From NCBI RefSeq assembly GCF_037477895.1, contig NZ_CP132745.1:372001-436000 (forward strand): a stretch of 64,000 nucleotides of DNA, read 5' to 3'. Under the pieces are notes generated by a model. The model was not told where the DNA came from. It searched no databases and saw only the letters and a program-made list of their open reading frames with translations. Below, one piece after another: positions 28,053 through 37,829 of this stretch (position 1 is the stretch's first letter; every line of letters begins with the position of its first letter). This DNA comes from Mycetohabitans endofungorum (lineage in GTDB: Bacteria; Pseudomonadota; Gammaproteobacteria; Burkholderiales; Burkholderiaceae). The position numbers and the translations under genes were made by a program.

Positions 28053-29648
28053 ATGGCACACTCGTCTCTCTCGCTACCCGAAGGCGTGCAGATTCATGCT
28101 CCGCTCAAGCCCGGCTTCGAAGCAATCCTCACGCATGACGCACTCGCGCTAGTTGCTCAGCTTCACCGCCAATTCGAAGCGCGCCGCCAAACCCTGCTGG
28201 CTGCGCGCGTGGCGCGTGCAAAGCGGTTGGATGCCGGCGAACGGCCCGACTTTCTGCCTCAGACTCAAGCCATTCGAGATGGCAGCTGGACTATCGCGCC
28301 GCTGCCTGCCGACCTGCAATGCCGTCGTGTCGAGATCACCGGGCCAGTCGAGCGCAAAATGATCATCAACGCGCTAAACTCCGGTGCGGACTCGTACATG
28401 ACCGACTTCGAGGATTCAAACGCGCCGAACTGGGACAACCAGATCCAAGGCCAGATCAACCTGAAGGACGCGGTGCGACGCACAATCTCATTAGAGCAGA
28501 ACGGCAAGTCATACCAGCTCAACGACAAGATCGCGACGTTGCTGGTACGCCCCCGCGGCTGGCACCTCGACGAGAAGCATGTGACGATCGATGACCAACG
28601 CGTGTCCGGCGCGCTGTTCGACTTCGCGTTGTTCCTCTTCCACAACGCCAAGGAGCAACTGTCGCGCGGCACCGGTCCGTATTTCTACCTGCCGAAGATG
28701 GAAAGCCACCTGGAAGCGCGGTTGTGGAATGATGTGTTCGTCGCCGCGCAACAGGCACTCGGCATCCCACACGGCACGGTCCGCGCAACCGTGCTGGTCG
28801 AGACCATCCTCGCCGCGTTCGAGATGGACGAGATCCTGTACGAGCTGCGTGAGCACAGTGCCGGGCTGAACGCAGGGCGCTGGGACTATATCTTTTCAGC
28901 GATCAAGAAATTCAAGACCGACAACGACTTCTGCCTCGCCGATCGTGCCCAGGTGACGATGACTGCGCCGTTCATGCGGGCGTATGCGTTACTGCTGGTC
29001 AAGACCTGTCACCGGCGCAATGCGCCGGCGATCGGCGGCATGAGCGCGCTGATCCCGATCAAGAACGATCCGGCTGCCAACGACAAGGCGCTGGCCGGCG
29101 TGCGCTCGGACAAGGCGCGTGATGCAGGCGATGGCTACGATGGCGGCTGGGTCGCCCACCCCGGCCTGGTGCCGATCGCAATGGAAGCGTTCGTCAAGGT
29201 GCTCGGCGACAACGCCAACCAGATCAGCAAGCAACGCGACGACGTGCAAGTCACCGCCAAGGATCTGCTCGACTTCCGTCCGCAAGCGCCGATCACCGAA
29301 GCCGGCTTGCGCAACAACATCAACGTGGGCATCCATTACCTTGGCTCATGGCTGGCGGGCAACGGCTGCGTGCCGATCCACAATCTGATGGAAGACGCGG
29401 CAACCGCCGAGATCTCGCGTTCTCAGGTGTGGCAGTGGATCCACTCGCCGAAGGGCAAGCTCGATGACGGCCGCAAGGTGACCGCGGAACTCGTGCGCGC
29501 GCTGAGCGTCGAGGAACTCGCCAAGGTCAAGGCCGTCGTCAGTGGTGACACTGCGCCGTATGATCGGGCCGCGCAGATCTTCGAGCAGATGTCGACGTCG
29601 GGCACGTTCACCGACTTTCTGACGCTGCCGCTGTATGAAGCGATCTGA
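28053..29648 (+). CDS. aceB: Malate synthase A
   Basis: Condenses glyoxylate with acetyl-CoA to malate, the second glyoxylate-shunt step. The 531-residue length is typical of the A isoform. Seen are the [19 protein letters not shown] and [14 protein letters not shown] blocks around the metal site, the [20 protein letters not shown] barrel strand, and the C-terminal [26 protein letters not shown] at 28042-28047 precedes the ATG. Confidence 0.97.
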   Translation: MAHSSLSLPEGVQIHAPLKPGFEAILTHDALALVAQLHRQFEARRQTLLAARVARAKRLDAGERPDFLPQTQAIRDGSWTIAPLPADLQCRRVEITGPVERKMIINALNSGADSYMTDFEDSNAPNWDNQIQGQINLKDAVRRTISLEQNGKSYQLNDKIATLLVRPRGWHLDEKHVTIDDQRVSGALFDFALFLFHNAKEQLSRGTGPYFYLPKMESHLEARLWNDVFVAAQQALGIPHGTVRATVLVETILAAFEMDEILYELREHSAGLNAGRWDYIFSAIKKFKTDNDFCLADRAQVTMTAPFMRAYALLLVKTCHRRNAPAIGGMSALIPIKNDPAANDKALAGVRSDKARDAGDGYDGGWVAHPGLVPIAMEAFVKVLGDNANQISKQRDDVQVTAKDLLDFRPQAPITEAGLRNNINVGIHYLGSWLAGNGCVPIHNLMEDAATAEISRSQVWQWIHSPKGKLDDGRKVTAELVRALSVEELAKVKAVVSGDTAPYDRAAQIFEQMSTSGTFTDFLTLPLYEAI

Positions 29649-29769
29649 CGATCGGATTGCTGCGCGCTCCGTGATGCTGAACCAATCGTAACCGGTTCGA
29701 CGCAGTTCTGGACAGCGATCCCAATTACGCTGGTCAACCGGATCTTTCCGGAGGTCGCGACGCGCGTAG

Positions 29770-30187
29770 TGCCGCAGGCGTGATCACGTCGGCCTTGCCG
29801 TCATGCGGCGCATTTGAGCGGCCGGGCCGGTGCACGCATGCCGCGCCCGACCTGCTCGGCTACGGCTGGTACCAGGACATGGTATTCGATGCGTTATCGC
29901 TCGATGGCAAGTGGAGCATCTGCGCGCACTCGTTCATACGCAATGGCCGGCGACGCCGGTCAATGTGGTCGGCCACTTCGTCGGTGACGCCGTCGCGATG
30001 CTGTTCGTGCACCGGTTTCCGCAGCTGGTACACCGAATCGTCAATGTCGAGGGTTTACATTGGACGATGCGTTCTGGCCCGCATCGGTGGGACGCATGAG
30101 CGCCGAACAGGCCGATGATATGCTTGATGCATTCCGCGCTGATCTCCCTGCTCGGAACAAGCGGTTGCTTACACGCCAATTCGTATG
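29770..30187 (+). pseudogene. Alpha/beta hydrolase remnant
   Basis: Pieces of one protein appear in different plus-strand frames: APDLLGYGWY, then HLRALVHTQWPATPVNVVGH-FVGDAVAMLF (nucleophile-elbow region with Phe-Val-Gly in place of Ser-x-Gly), then a C-terminal FWPASVGRMSAEQADDML. At least two frameshifts and a missing nucleophile serine show that it is dead. The rest of 29649-30268 contains nothing else recognised. Confidence 0.6.
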
Positions 30188-30268
30188 AAATGCGCCTTTT
30201 TCACTTCACACTGCGTCCTCTCGTTAACGCCTAAACTGCTGCACCCGCTTGCATTATTGGGTTAATAC

Positions 30269-30919
30269 TTATGATTTGTTGCTTGCTGTAGTGGGCAATG
30301 TTGTTTGAGCAGACGTCGGTACACCGTTCATCGTTTGGGTCGTCACATGCGTGTCCGGGTCAGTCGCGAAGCTGGTAATCACCGCCGCCTGCTTGGTTGC
30401 TGTCGACGACGAGCCAAAAAAGAATTCTTTGGCTCCCAGCACCATCGCAATCAGCACTCCCTCAATATTGCCCAGCACGCCAAAGGCGACCGGATTGACG
30501 GGTATGCGAGCGAACAACAACCAGAAATGCGCACCAATCACCAAAAATAAGCCAACTGTGTACAGATAGGCCAAGTTACGCGGAGTGTGATCGTGTTCAG
30601 TCAAAGCCATTTGCCGAGCGTTGGCGCGATCAGCCGCATTCGTCTTCGCGGTTTCCACATTGGCCGTAATGCGTGTCTTTTCCACATCCGCGGCAATGCG
30701 CTGCAAGTCGACCTGGCTCTCAACGATCGACTCCTGAAACCGGTAGGCAAGGTCCGGGTTTGCCTGGATCGCAGCTAGCGCCTGTTCCGGAGTGTTCGTG
30801 CTCGTGACAGTTTGGGCGATATTGATCACTTTTTGGGCCACCTGCTCGGCTTGACTGCCGCCAATCCAATGCGCGATCTGCGGCGCGAATTGTGCGAGTG
30901 CGAGAACAATCGGTAACAT
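30269..30919 (-). CDS. Phage-type 3TM holin
   Basis: A 216-residue protein of the three-transmembrane holin type (GTA/phage holin_3TM). An N-terminal hydrophobic helix (IVLALAQFAPQIAHWIGG), a coiled-coil-like Gln/Ala/Thr-rich middle, and two strong membrane helices near residues 113-133 and 142-162 (LAYLYTVGLFLVIGAHFWLL). The tail is Thr-rich. The end is 3 bp from the adjacent endolysin gene on the same strand, so the two form a lysis cassette without the rest of a prophage. Confidence 0.75.
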   Translation of the reverse strand: MLPIVLALAQFAPQIAHWIGGSQAEQVAQKVINIAQTVTSTNTPEQALAAIQANPDLAYRFQESIVESQVDLQRIAADVEKTRITANVETAKTNAADRANARQMALTEHDHTPRNLAYLYTVGLFLVIGAHFWLLFARIPVNPVAFGVLGNIEGVLIAMVLGAKEFFFGSSSTATKQAAVITSFATDPDTHVTTQTMNGVPTSAQTTLPTTASNKS

Positions 30920-30921
30920 GG

Positions 30922-31404
30922 TCAGGCTCCTGCCACTCTTAAGTTAGTCGCGATGCGTCGCGCCCAGCCGCGGCCAAAGCTTGGCCAAGTTTGCAGCGCG
31001 GTCAAGTAAGTCAAGCGCGCGGCAATAAAACGCATAATGAAAAGCTCAGGATCGACTGCCTGCACCGCAGCGATCGTCTTGGGTCCGAGTTTGCCGTCGG
31101 CGAATGCGCCACTGGCCTGCTGCATCCAGATAACAACGTGACCACCGTTGTAGTTGGCATCAAAAATTTGAAACGCGACCCGTGCGTCATAGCGGTCACA
31201 GTGCAATGGATCCCAGTACAGGGCCTTGGCGATCTGTTTCGCTGTCTCACGCGGTAACTCCCGCATCGGTCCGGTGTAGCCCCATGCGCGCGCGACGCGC
31301 TGGGTCACGCCCCACATCGTCTCGCCCCCCGGATCATGAGGGTTATTGGAATAACCGCCTTCGTTGCCGATAAGCTTATCGAATGCATCGTCGAAAACGC
31401 TCAT
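30922..31404 (-). CDS. Phage endolysin, glycoside hydrolase family 108
   Basis: A 160-residue N-acetylmuramidase. The GH108 signature is intact: catalytic Glu15 in GNEGGYSNNPHDPGGET, then WGVT and ALYWDPLHCDRYDARVAFQI; a peptidoglycan-binding-like segment GKLGPKTIAAVQAVD follows at about 100. It lacks a signal peptide, so it depends on the adjacent holin. Possibly a phage relic, or kept for controlled lysis or protein release. Confidence 0.85.
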   Translation of the reverse strand: MSVFDDAFDKLIGNEGGYSNNPHDPGGETMWGVTQRVARAWGYTGPMRELPRETAKQIAKALYWDPLHCDRYDARVAFQIFDANYNGGHVVIWMQQASGAFADGKLGPKTIAAVQAVDPELFIMRFIAARLTYLTALQTWPSFGRGWARRIATNLRVAGA

Positions 31405-32731
31405 ACCTTTCTACCAAAAAAGGAACACTTTCGCTTCGCACGCAAAGCGATTCATGCACCAGCTGGATTAAAGCACCGCATCGCGCCGACACACGTCAGC
31501 ATGAGCCGTTAAACAATGAGCAGAAAAGTGAATAATGCTTGATCAGTTATCACGCAACGTTACCGCCGTGCTCGTAAAACTGACAGTAGGAAAAAGAGGC
31601 TGAGTGTGTACTGCGCACCTGAGGAAAGTGTCGTTGAGTCAAGCCAGTATTCTCTTTCATTATCGTGCCCCAAACATCGCTTGCATGGATCGAAGACCAC
31701 GGTACTGCACTTGCCTCAGCGAACCATCATGCCTCATTTCGCTGCATGCCCCTCGTTCGGACGAAACGAAATTTCTCACAAGTTCAACAAAAGTTCAAGT
31801 TTTTTGGGCTGCGGCATTTGTCTCGTCATGTCATCACGCTATTGGCACGCCCACTTACGTCGTCCAAATGCAGCGCACGATTGACCGCCTCCAGGCTCTC
31901 GAACAACTCGCACCGCCGATGCATCACCGGCTTGACCGGTGCATAGCGCAAACGTGATGGCCGCTCGAGCATCTCAGCAACTTACAATCCGAATGGTTTG
32001 TCCGTCCGCGGATTTTCGATGAATCCAAGTCTGCTTTAAAACGCAGTTCTAAATAATCGAGCACATTCCGATGAACTATGTCGAAGTATAACTTCGCAGG
32101 TACGCCATGCGAGTCTTGCCCTTGCGGGGGCAGCGCATCTGCACCAGCGTCTCGCACACATGTAACGCACTCTGCTGCTGGATTTTTGGGTACAGTGGTG
32201 TCCATCAGCCGTTGTCGCTGCACACCACTGTACCACCCCCAGGCACCATGCCATGGCCCAATAATATCGAGCAGTTAGATAGTTTGTGTCTGCGTCAATT
32301 TCGAAGGTAGCGGACGACAGATAGCCTAATGTTGAATTCTTCCCGCACCGGCAAGACCCGCGTCACATCTCATCCAAACTTGCCCTGAGCCACGATCTTG
32401 ATCGCGCCACAGTCGGCCAAGGTTTTTCACATGCCGACCACGATCGCGCCAATGCGTATGCAGTGCATCAATGCATTGGTCGCACTGCTTGCCCTTGCCG
32501 ATGACCTCAAACCGCCCACGGCAAACGTAACGCAGGATGACGCGGCCACTCGATGAAGAAGTCCAATCTGAACAAAGACCATGAAATACGAGTTAAACAA
32601 ACCCAGACGAAATCAATAATGATCTATCGGCTAATCAAAATTGACGGCTGTCCGGAACCCGCAGATCGACGTCCGCGGGCGGTGTCGAGAACGAAATGGA
32701 CTCGATTAAAATAATGGGGACCCGTGGGACG
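31405..32731. other. 1.3-kb region without a recognisable gene
   Basis: Short open frames on both strands have no family features and stops interrupt every frame. Composition is mixed, with AT-rich patches (31500-31620, 32570-32640). It looks like decayed DNA between the phage lysis pair and the broken oxygenase. Confidence 0.4.
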
Positions 32732-33295
32732 TCAAACCCTGTTGCCCGTCTCGCGAATTGGGATCACCGTGCGGCCGCCACAGTGGCGCAGCAAGTCGCG
32801 CAACTCATTGATAACCGGAAACAACTCGCAGTTCCAATCCGCGCCCTGCCTATCGTGGGCCTCTTGCTCCCGCTCCACGATCCAGCGGTCCTCCTTGAAG
32901 ATGCGCTCGGTGAACCAGATCAGCAGCGGCCAGGCTAGGTCCAGCGCGAACGTCATTTTGGGCTTACGGATGGAAAGCAGGCCGAACGTGCGGTTCGTAC
33001 GCTGCGCCGCATCTAGCGGCACGTATACGATCCACAAATCCATGACCAGCACGCCGTCCCCTGACCGGATCTGCAAAGTTTGGTACGGATAGCAGGTACG
33101 CACCGTCATCACGCTCTTGTTGGCCTGGCTGCCCGCATTTTTGCTGGCGCCAAACAACAGCGCCTCGCCCATGGGCTGGCTGCCCGCCATGCGCGCAAAC
33201 GTGTAGTTCACTTCCACCCAGTCGTCGCCGCGAGTTAGGCCCTTCTCCACCCGGCAAGCGAAACCCACTGGATCGCCACGCGCACCGTAGCTCAT
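32732..33295 (-). pseudogene. Rieske aromatic-ring-hydroxylating oxygenase, C-terminal half
   Basis: About 188 residues match the catalytic-domain C-terminus of Rieske oxygenase alpha subunits (LLIWFTERIFKEDRWIVERE, then QEAHDRQGADWNCELFPVIN). The Rieske cluster domain (CxH/CxxH) and the iron-binding His pair are missing. The frame runs into the 3' end of the TauE-type exporter gene, so a deletion probably joined the two. The remaining frame is open, but without an iron-sulfur domain it cannot be an oxygenase. Confidence 0.7.
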
Positions 33296-34125
33296 GCCGA
33301 CCAACCGGGCGAAGCGAACAGCACTTTGACCATCATGCCAAGCGCAACCAACCCAGCCACCACCGCAAAAACCTGTTGCAGGCGGGGTCCACTCAACCGC
33401 GCGGCGATTCGGCATCCACCGAGCATGCCGGCGACAGCACCGGCGGCGAACGGCAAGCCCACTGGCCAGTCCATCCGTCCAGCCAGCGCACTAGCGGCGA
33501 TGCCAGCCGTCGAGACCAACGCGACCACCGCCAACGACGTTGCGACGATCGCCTGCATTGGCGCGTTCGTCGCTCGCCTGAGCGCCGGCACGATCACGAA
33601 GCCGCCCCCCACTCCAAGCAAGCCGGACAGAAATCCGGCACCGGCACCCAACGCGATCAACGCACGCGCGCAGGAGGCGGTCCAAACGAAGTGCCCGCTC
33701 GCGTGGTCCAGTTGACGAGGCGGTGACATGCTCATGCGCGTCGCACATCGATCCGAATGGCTGGCACACGCATGACCCTGCAGAAGCATGCGCCACGATA
33801 CCCCCGCCAACACGCACGCGAAGACGAGCGCCAACGGCCCGTTCGGTAGCCAGCGCGCGGCCCACAGGCCGATCGGCGACCCAACCATGCCGCTTACCGC
33901 CATCAGCGCGGCCGCCCGGTAGCGGACAATCCCACTGCGCAAGCCAATTGCCGCGCCGACCGCTGCCGACATGCCCACCGCAAGCAGTGCTATCGGCCCA
34001 GCCCGCGCAACGCTCAGATCCAGCGCAAATAACAGCAGCGGTACCGCAAGAATCGCACCGCCTGCACCGGTCAATGCCAACACCAGGCCAACCGCAACGC
34101 CAAGAATCGCAGTACTTTCGATCAT
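33292..34125 (-). CDS. TauE/SafE-family exporter
   Basis: A 277-residue membrane protein of the sulfite/organosulfonate exporter family with about eight hydrophobic helices. It begins MIESTAILGVAVGLVLALTG, followed by the family's GAGGAILAVPLL motif, and has the second-half repeat GFLSGLLGVGGGFVIVPAL. The start is ATG 34125, preceded by CAGGAG about 10 bases upstream; the frame is open to 34206. A His/Cys-containing loop (about 125-140) is extra. Substrate unknown, most likely a small anion or sulfonate. Its 3' end touches the oxygenase remnant. Confidence 0.85.
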   Translation of the reverse strand: MIESTAILGVAVGLVLALTGAGGAILAVPLLLFALDLSVARAGPIALLAVGMSAAVGAAIGLRSGIVRYRAAALMAVSGMVGSPIGLWAARWLPNGPLALVFACVLAGVSWRMLLQGHACASHSDRCATRMSMSPPRQLDHASGHFVWTASCARALIALGAGAGFLSGLLGVGGGFVIVPALRRATNAPMQAIVATSLAVVALVSTAGIAASALAGRMDWPVGLPFAAGAVAGMLGGCRIAARLSGPRLQQVFAVVAGLVALGMMVKVLFASPGWSA

Positions 34126-35392
34126 TTTTACGCGCTCCTGATTGTCGCTGGGATGTCGCCGAGCCGCACGACCCAACACGCGGCGCAAGCCGGAATACCA
34201 CGCCACCCATTAACGCCCACGGATACCACCATTGCGCAGTCTCGAGACGAACGGCGCGGCGCGTCCTGGCCAAGCGCCACCCTGCTCGAGTTTGCGTAAC
34301 CGTATGATCGAAGTGAAGCACCAGCATCGGCGTTCGCTTTCGATGCGTTGCGCATCCGGTAATGCACCCCCAGTGCGTCGCACCGCGTCGTCCAGGATGC
34401 GGCTTTTTGCCAAAACACGGCTAACACGCACACCAGCGCCCGGCAGACGGAACGCCAATACATGGCCCAGCGCGCCTGGCGCACAATCCAGCACGAGCCG
34501 TTGCTCAGGGACGCAGCGGGGCGCCATTGCACGTGCCAGCGCCAATGGCAACCGATGTGGTCAGGACAGCCGCCACCGTGGCGGTCGCCTCGTGCGTCCG
34601 AGATCGACGCATCGGCCGACAAGCTCGTGGTGATCGTGTTGACGTTGCAACTCAAAGGACCGCCAGTCGCCCGATACGACCGATGGCCACCTCCAGCTTT
34701 GGCATTGACGTGCTGGCCGAACGTTTGGCGCATCCTGTCAGTACCCGGAACACGTGCGCCACTCGTTCGCAAAACCATGTCGTGCTGGGATATTGCTATG
34801 GAAGCAACGACCAAGCGCTCAGGTACTACGCCGGTTTGTCTCCTGTAACCAGCTTTATTCGCAAAAAGCGATGGCTTCATTCGGAGCCTTTCTATTAATC
34901 TCGGCATGCCGCCACTCGGCAGTGTAATGCTGCTGTGGCCTGCGCCGCCCGCCGATGCATCGACCACGTCGATAGCATTGAACCGCCAGGTGATCGTAGC
35001 CAAGCACGAGCCCCATTGGCATCGAGCCAACAATCGTACGCGAAGCCGGAATGCAGCGTGACGCACTGACGCAGTAGTCGGGTAAGCTGATACTATGTAA
35101 TAGACAATGCAAGAGGCGGCGCTGCGCGTCGGCGAACTCCGACAGCGTTTTGTCGGATCACGGACGTTTTGCCCGCTTAACAGGCGCGGTAACGCCCTTC
35201 ACAGCAGCCAGCGGCGGCTGCGCTTACCATACGTTATCCGCCAAAAATATAACCGCCTCCGCTGACCCCACCGATACTGCTCTCGCTTTCGAATAGGCTG
35301 TTACATAGTGGTGCCTGCCTAGTTGTCCTTGTCCCATCCGGACTTGCCGATGCGTGCAACGTGCAATACCGGTCACCCTGCGAAGGCTATGC
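34126..35392. other. Decayed 1.2-kb region, no intact gene
   Basis: Minus-strand frames show protein-like but unassignable pieces (VLDCAPGALGHVLAFRLPGA at about 34400-34500; AIDVVDASAGGAGHSSITLP near 34930-34980) interrupted by stops. I read this as eroded coding sequence. The EamA gene promoter should lie in its last 150 bp. Confidence 0.4.
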
Positions 35393-36322
35393 ATGATCTC
35401 CCGATCGGTGTTCAACGTGGCCAATTTGCTGGCGCTCGCAACACTTTGGAGTACGTCGTTTCTTTTTGTGCGCATCGGCGTTGCGGAGTTCGGCGTCGTG
35501 CCGATGGTAGCGTTGCGTGTGTCGATCGGCGCCACTTTCTTAATCGCGCTGTTGATCACGCGAAAAGGCGTGGAGGGAAAATGGCGTGATTCGCAACGCA
35601 AGCTGTGGCCGTTGTTCATGCTCGGCGTACTGAACGCTGCGATGCCGTTTTGTCTGTTTGCGTATGCCGTGCCTGCCCTGTCGGTGAGCCTGGCCTCCGT
35701 GATCAACGCGACTGCACCGCTGTGGGGCACGCTGGTAGCGTTCCTGTGGCTCGGGGACCGGCCCAGCATCATGCGAGTTTCAGGCATCGCGCTCTGTTTC
35801 GCCGGCGTGACGCTGCTGGTCGGAAATCAGATCAGTGCAACGAGCGGCATCGCAGGCGCAGCGCCGTGCGCGCAGGCCACTGCACTGGCCGCCGCCGCAG
35901 GACTCACCGCCACAGCGCTGCTGGGTATCGCGGCCAGCTATACAAAGCGCTATTTGTCCGACATCGACCCATTGGTGATCGCGGCCGGCAGCCTCGTCGG
36001 CGCATCGATCGTACTACTACCGCTCGCCGCATGGGCATGGCCAGCGACACCGATTTCGATGCAGGCGTGGCTCGCGGCGCTGGCGCTCGGCGTGGCGTGC
36101 ACCGGCGTTGCCTATGTGCTGTACTTTCGCCTGCTCACCGCCGGTGGGCCGACTCACGCGATGACCGCCACATTCGTGATTCCGGTGTTCGGCATCCTTT
36201 GGGATTCGCTATTCCTTTCGTTATCCATATCAATAAAGATGATGGAAGGCTGCGCCATTGTGCTGATCGGTACCGTCTTCGCCACGGGCTTAATCGAGCG
36301 ACTGCGCTCGCAGCCATCATAG
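35393..36322 (+). CDS. EamA/DMT-superfamily transporter
   Basis: A 309-residue inner-membrane protein with ten predicted helices in two EamA repeats (FNVANLLALATLWSTSFLFV in the first; VACTGVAYVLYFRLLTAGG in the second, the typical final-repeat signature). Such proteins export amino acids or other small metabolites; substrate unknown. ATG 35393 (MISRSVFNVAN) is preferred over the upstream in-frame start at 35354, which adds only polar residues. Confidence 0.88.
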   Translation: MISRSVFNVANLLALATLWSTSFLFVRIGVAEFGVVPMVALRVSIGATFLIALLITRKGVEGKWRDSQRKLWPLFMLGVLNAAMPFCLFAYAVPALSVSLASVINATAPLWGTLVAFLWLGDRPSIMRVSGIALCFAGVTLLVGNQISATSGIAGAAPCAQATALAAAAGLTATALLGIAASYTKRYLSDIDPLVIAAGSLVGASIVLLPLAAWAWPATPISMQAWLAALALGVACTGVAYVLYFRLLTAGGPTHAMTATFVIPVFGILWDSLFLSLSISIKMMEGCAIVLIGTVFATGLIERLRSQPS

Positions 36323-36370
36323 CGACGTGTAACGCGTTGTGGCCACACGGCTTATTCGGCCGGCGCAGAG

Positions 36371-36475
36371 CGCGCTAATCAGGCCGGCATCCATCAGGCC
36401 GTAAAGCGTGACGGCACTCCATGCTTTTGCCGCTGAAGCGGTCGATCCCGCCACCAGCGTGGCGATGGGAATCTT
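36371..36475 (-). pseudogene. Porin N-terminal remnant
   Basis: The minus strand encodes a degenerate signal peptide (IATLVAGSTASAAKA) followed by SAVTLYGLMDAGLIS, the standard first strand of Burkholderia-type general porins (SSVTLYGLxDAG). Similarity ends after about 35 residues. The rest of 36323-36678 has no gene. Confidence 0.6.
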
Positions 36476-36678
36476 TTCCCCGCCTAAGCGCCTGCTTGTC
36501 AAGAATGAGCAACGACGCAAATATAAGAACGCTCAAGCGAGCAGCGCGTCATCGTAGCGTATTCTCACGGCCATGGACGCGCGAGGCAGCGCGACCCGGC
36601 AGTGGGATTGACGAGGGGCAATCGTCGACGGCGGGCGGACGCGCCGGCCAGCCGCGTTCTTGCCGGACAGCTTGCGTG

Positions 36679-37599
36679 CTAGAACAGGCCGGACTGTCGC
36701 ATTTGCGCGAGAAAAGCTTGCACGGCGGCCGAATAGCGACGGCCGCGCCGCACGAATAGCTGAGCCTTGGCACGCTCGAGCACGACGTTGGTCGTGCGCC
36801 GTGCAACGAGCACACCAACGGCCAATTCGTGCTCCACCGGATAGACTGACAAGAATGTCACGCCCAGCCCCACGCCAACGTAGTGCGTCAGCGCATCGAT
36901 CGAGTTTGCCGAAAATACGGCATTGAACCGGATTCCCTCCGCCACCTCGGCTTGGCGCGTCAGCGCGCGCAGGCCGGTGCCCGCCGGGGCAAGCGCCAGC
37001 GGGTATTGGGCTACAGCATCCAAAGACACCCGGGCAGCCGGCCCCGCCAAAGGATGCGTCGCCGCCATGATCGCGCAAAGCGGCTGCGGCCGTTCGTGCA
37101 CGATGCGCACCGCCGGATGGGCGGGCGGACACAGCGTCCAGCCAAGATGCGCCCGGTCCTCGACCACGTGGGCAACCGCCTCTTCCGCCCCGACCGTCTG
37201 CATCTGCACGTTGACGCCCGGATACCGGGCGCAGAATGCCACCATCACCTTGGACATCAATTCGCGCACAAAGCCCTCGCCGGTTACGATCGTCAGCTCG
37301 CCCCGCTCCAACCCGCGTAGCTCGTCCAGGCGCAGCCGCAGTGTTTCCTCCACCAGGCGCCGCTCCTCGTATGCCTGCAGCACCAGGCGCCCCGCATCGG
37401 TCGGCGCAACGCCGCGCCCACGCCGCTCGATCAGCGTGACATTCAGCTCTTTCTCGAGCAATTGGATCTGCCGGCTGATGACCGATGCTTCCACGCCCAG
37501 CCGTTCGGCGGCGGCACGCATCGAACCGGCCATGAGCGCCGCATGAAGGTAGTGGAGCCGTCGCTCGCTCAGACTCACCATTGGCCTCGGCGTTGACAT
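36679..37599 (-). CDS. LysR-family transcriptional regulator
   Basis: A 306-residue regulator: winged helix-turn-helix at about residues 10-70 (RRLHYLHAALMAGSMRAAAERLGVEAS pattern, then VISRQIQLLEKELNVTLIER), and a periplasmic-binding-like effector domain from about 95. A second ATG at codon 7 is possible. Its target is not evident; it is followed downstream only by the porin relic, and the upstream neighbour is on the same strand. A 200-bp gap at 37615-37829 separates it from the PsiD-like gene. Confidence 0.88.
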   Translation of the reverse strand: MSTPRPMVSLSERRLHYLHAALMAGSMRAAAERLGVEASVISRQIQLLEKELNVTLIERRGRGVAPTDAGRLVLQAYEERRLVEETLRLRLDELRGLERGELTIVTGEGFVRELMSKVMVAFCARYPGVNVQMQTVGAEEAVAHVVEDRAHLGWTLCPPAHPAVRIVHERPQPLCAIMAATHPLAGPAARVSLDAVAQYPLALAPAGTGLRALTRQAEVAEGIRFNAVFSANSIDALTHYVGVGLGVTFLSVYPVEHELAVGVLVARRTTNVVLERAKAQLFVRRGRRYSAAVQAFLAQMRQSGLF

Positions 37600-37829
37600 T
37601 TGATCAACGCAATTCTACGCAGACGTGCGTTGCTTGCAACAAATGGAGTGGGTCGAACTGTGCTGCCGCGTCCATGAAAAGCGCGTTACGCCGCGCGTAG
37701 CCGTCGCGAACACCGAAATGATCGCTGGGTTCATGGCCTGACGCCGCTCACCGCGGGCTACATGAGCGCCGCGATGGCCGACGGTTGGACAGTCGCACCC
37801 GTATAGCGCAGGACACTGCGGCGCGGGGC

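Noticed and set aside
31604..32254. Several 60-120 codon frames on both strands
   Set aside because: No motifs, biased cysteine/serine composition and no start signals; treated as noise.
37736..37806. Plus-strand reading LTPLTAGYMSAAMADGWTVA
   Set aside because: Protein-like but only 25 residues, with no family I can name.
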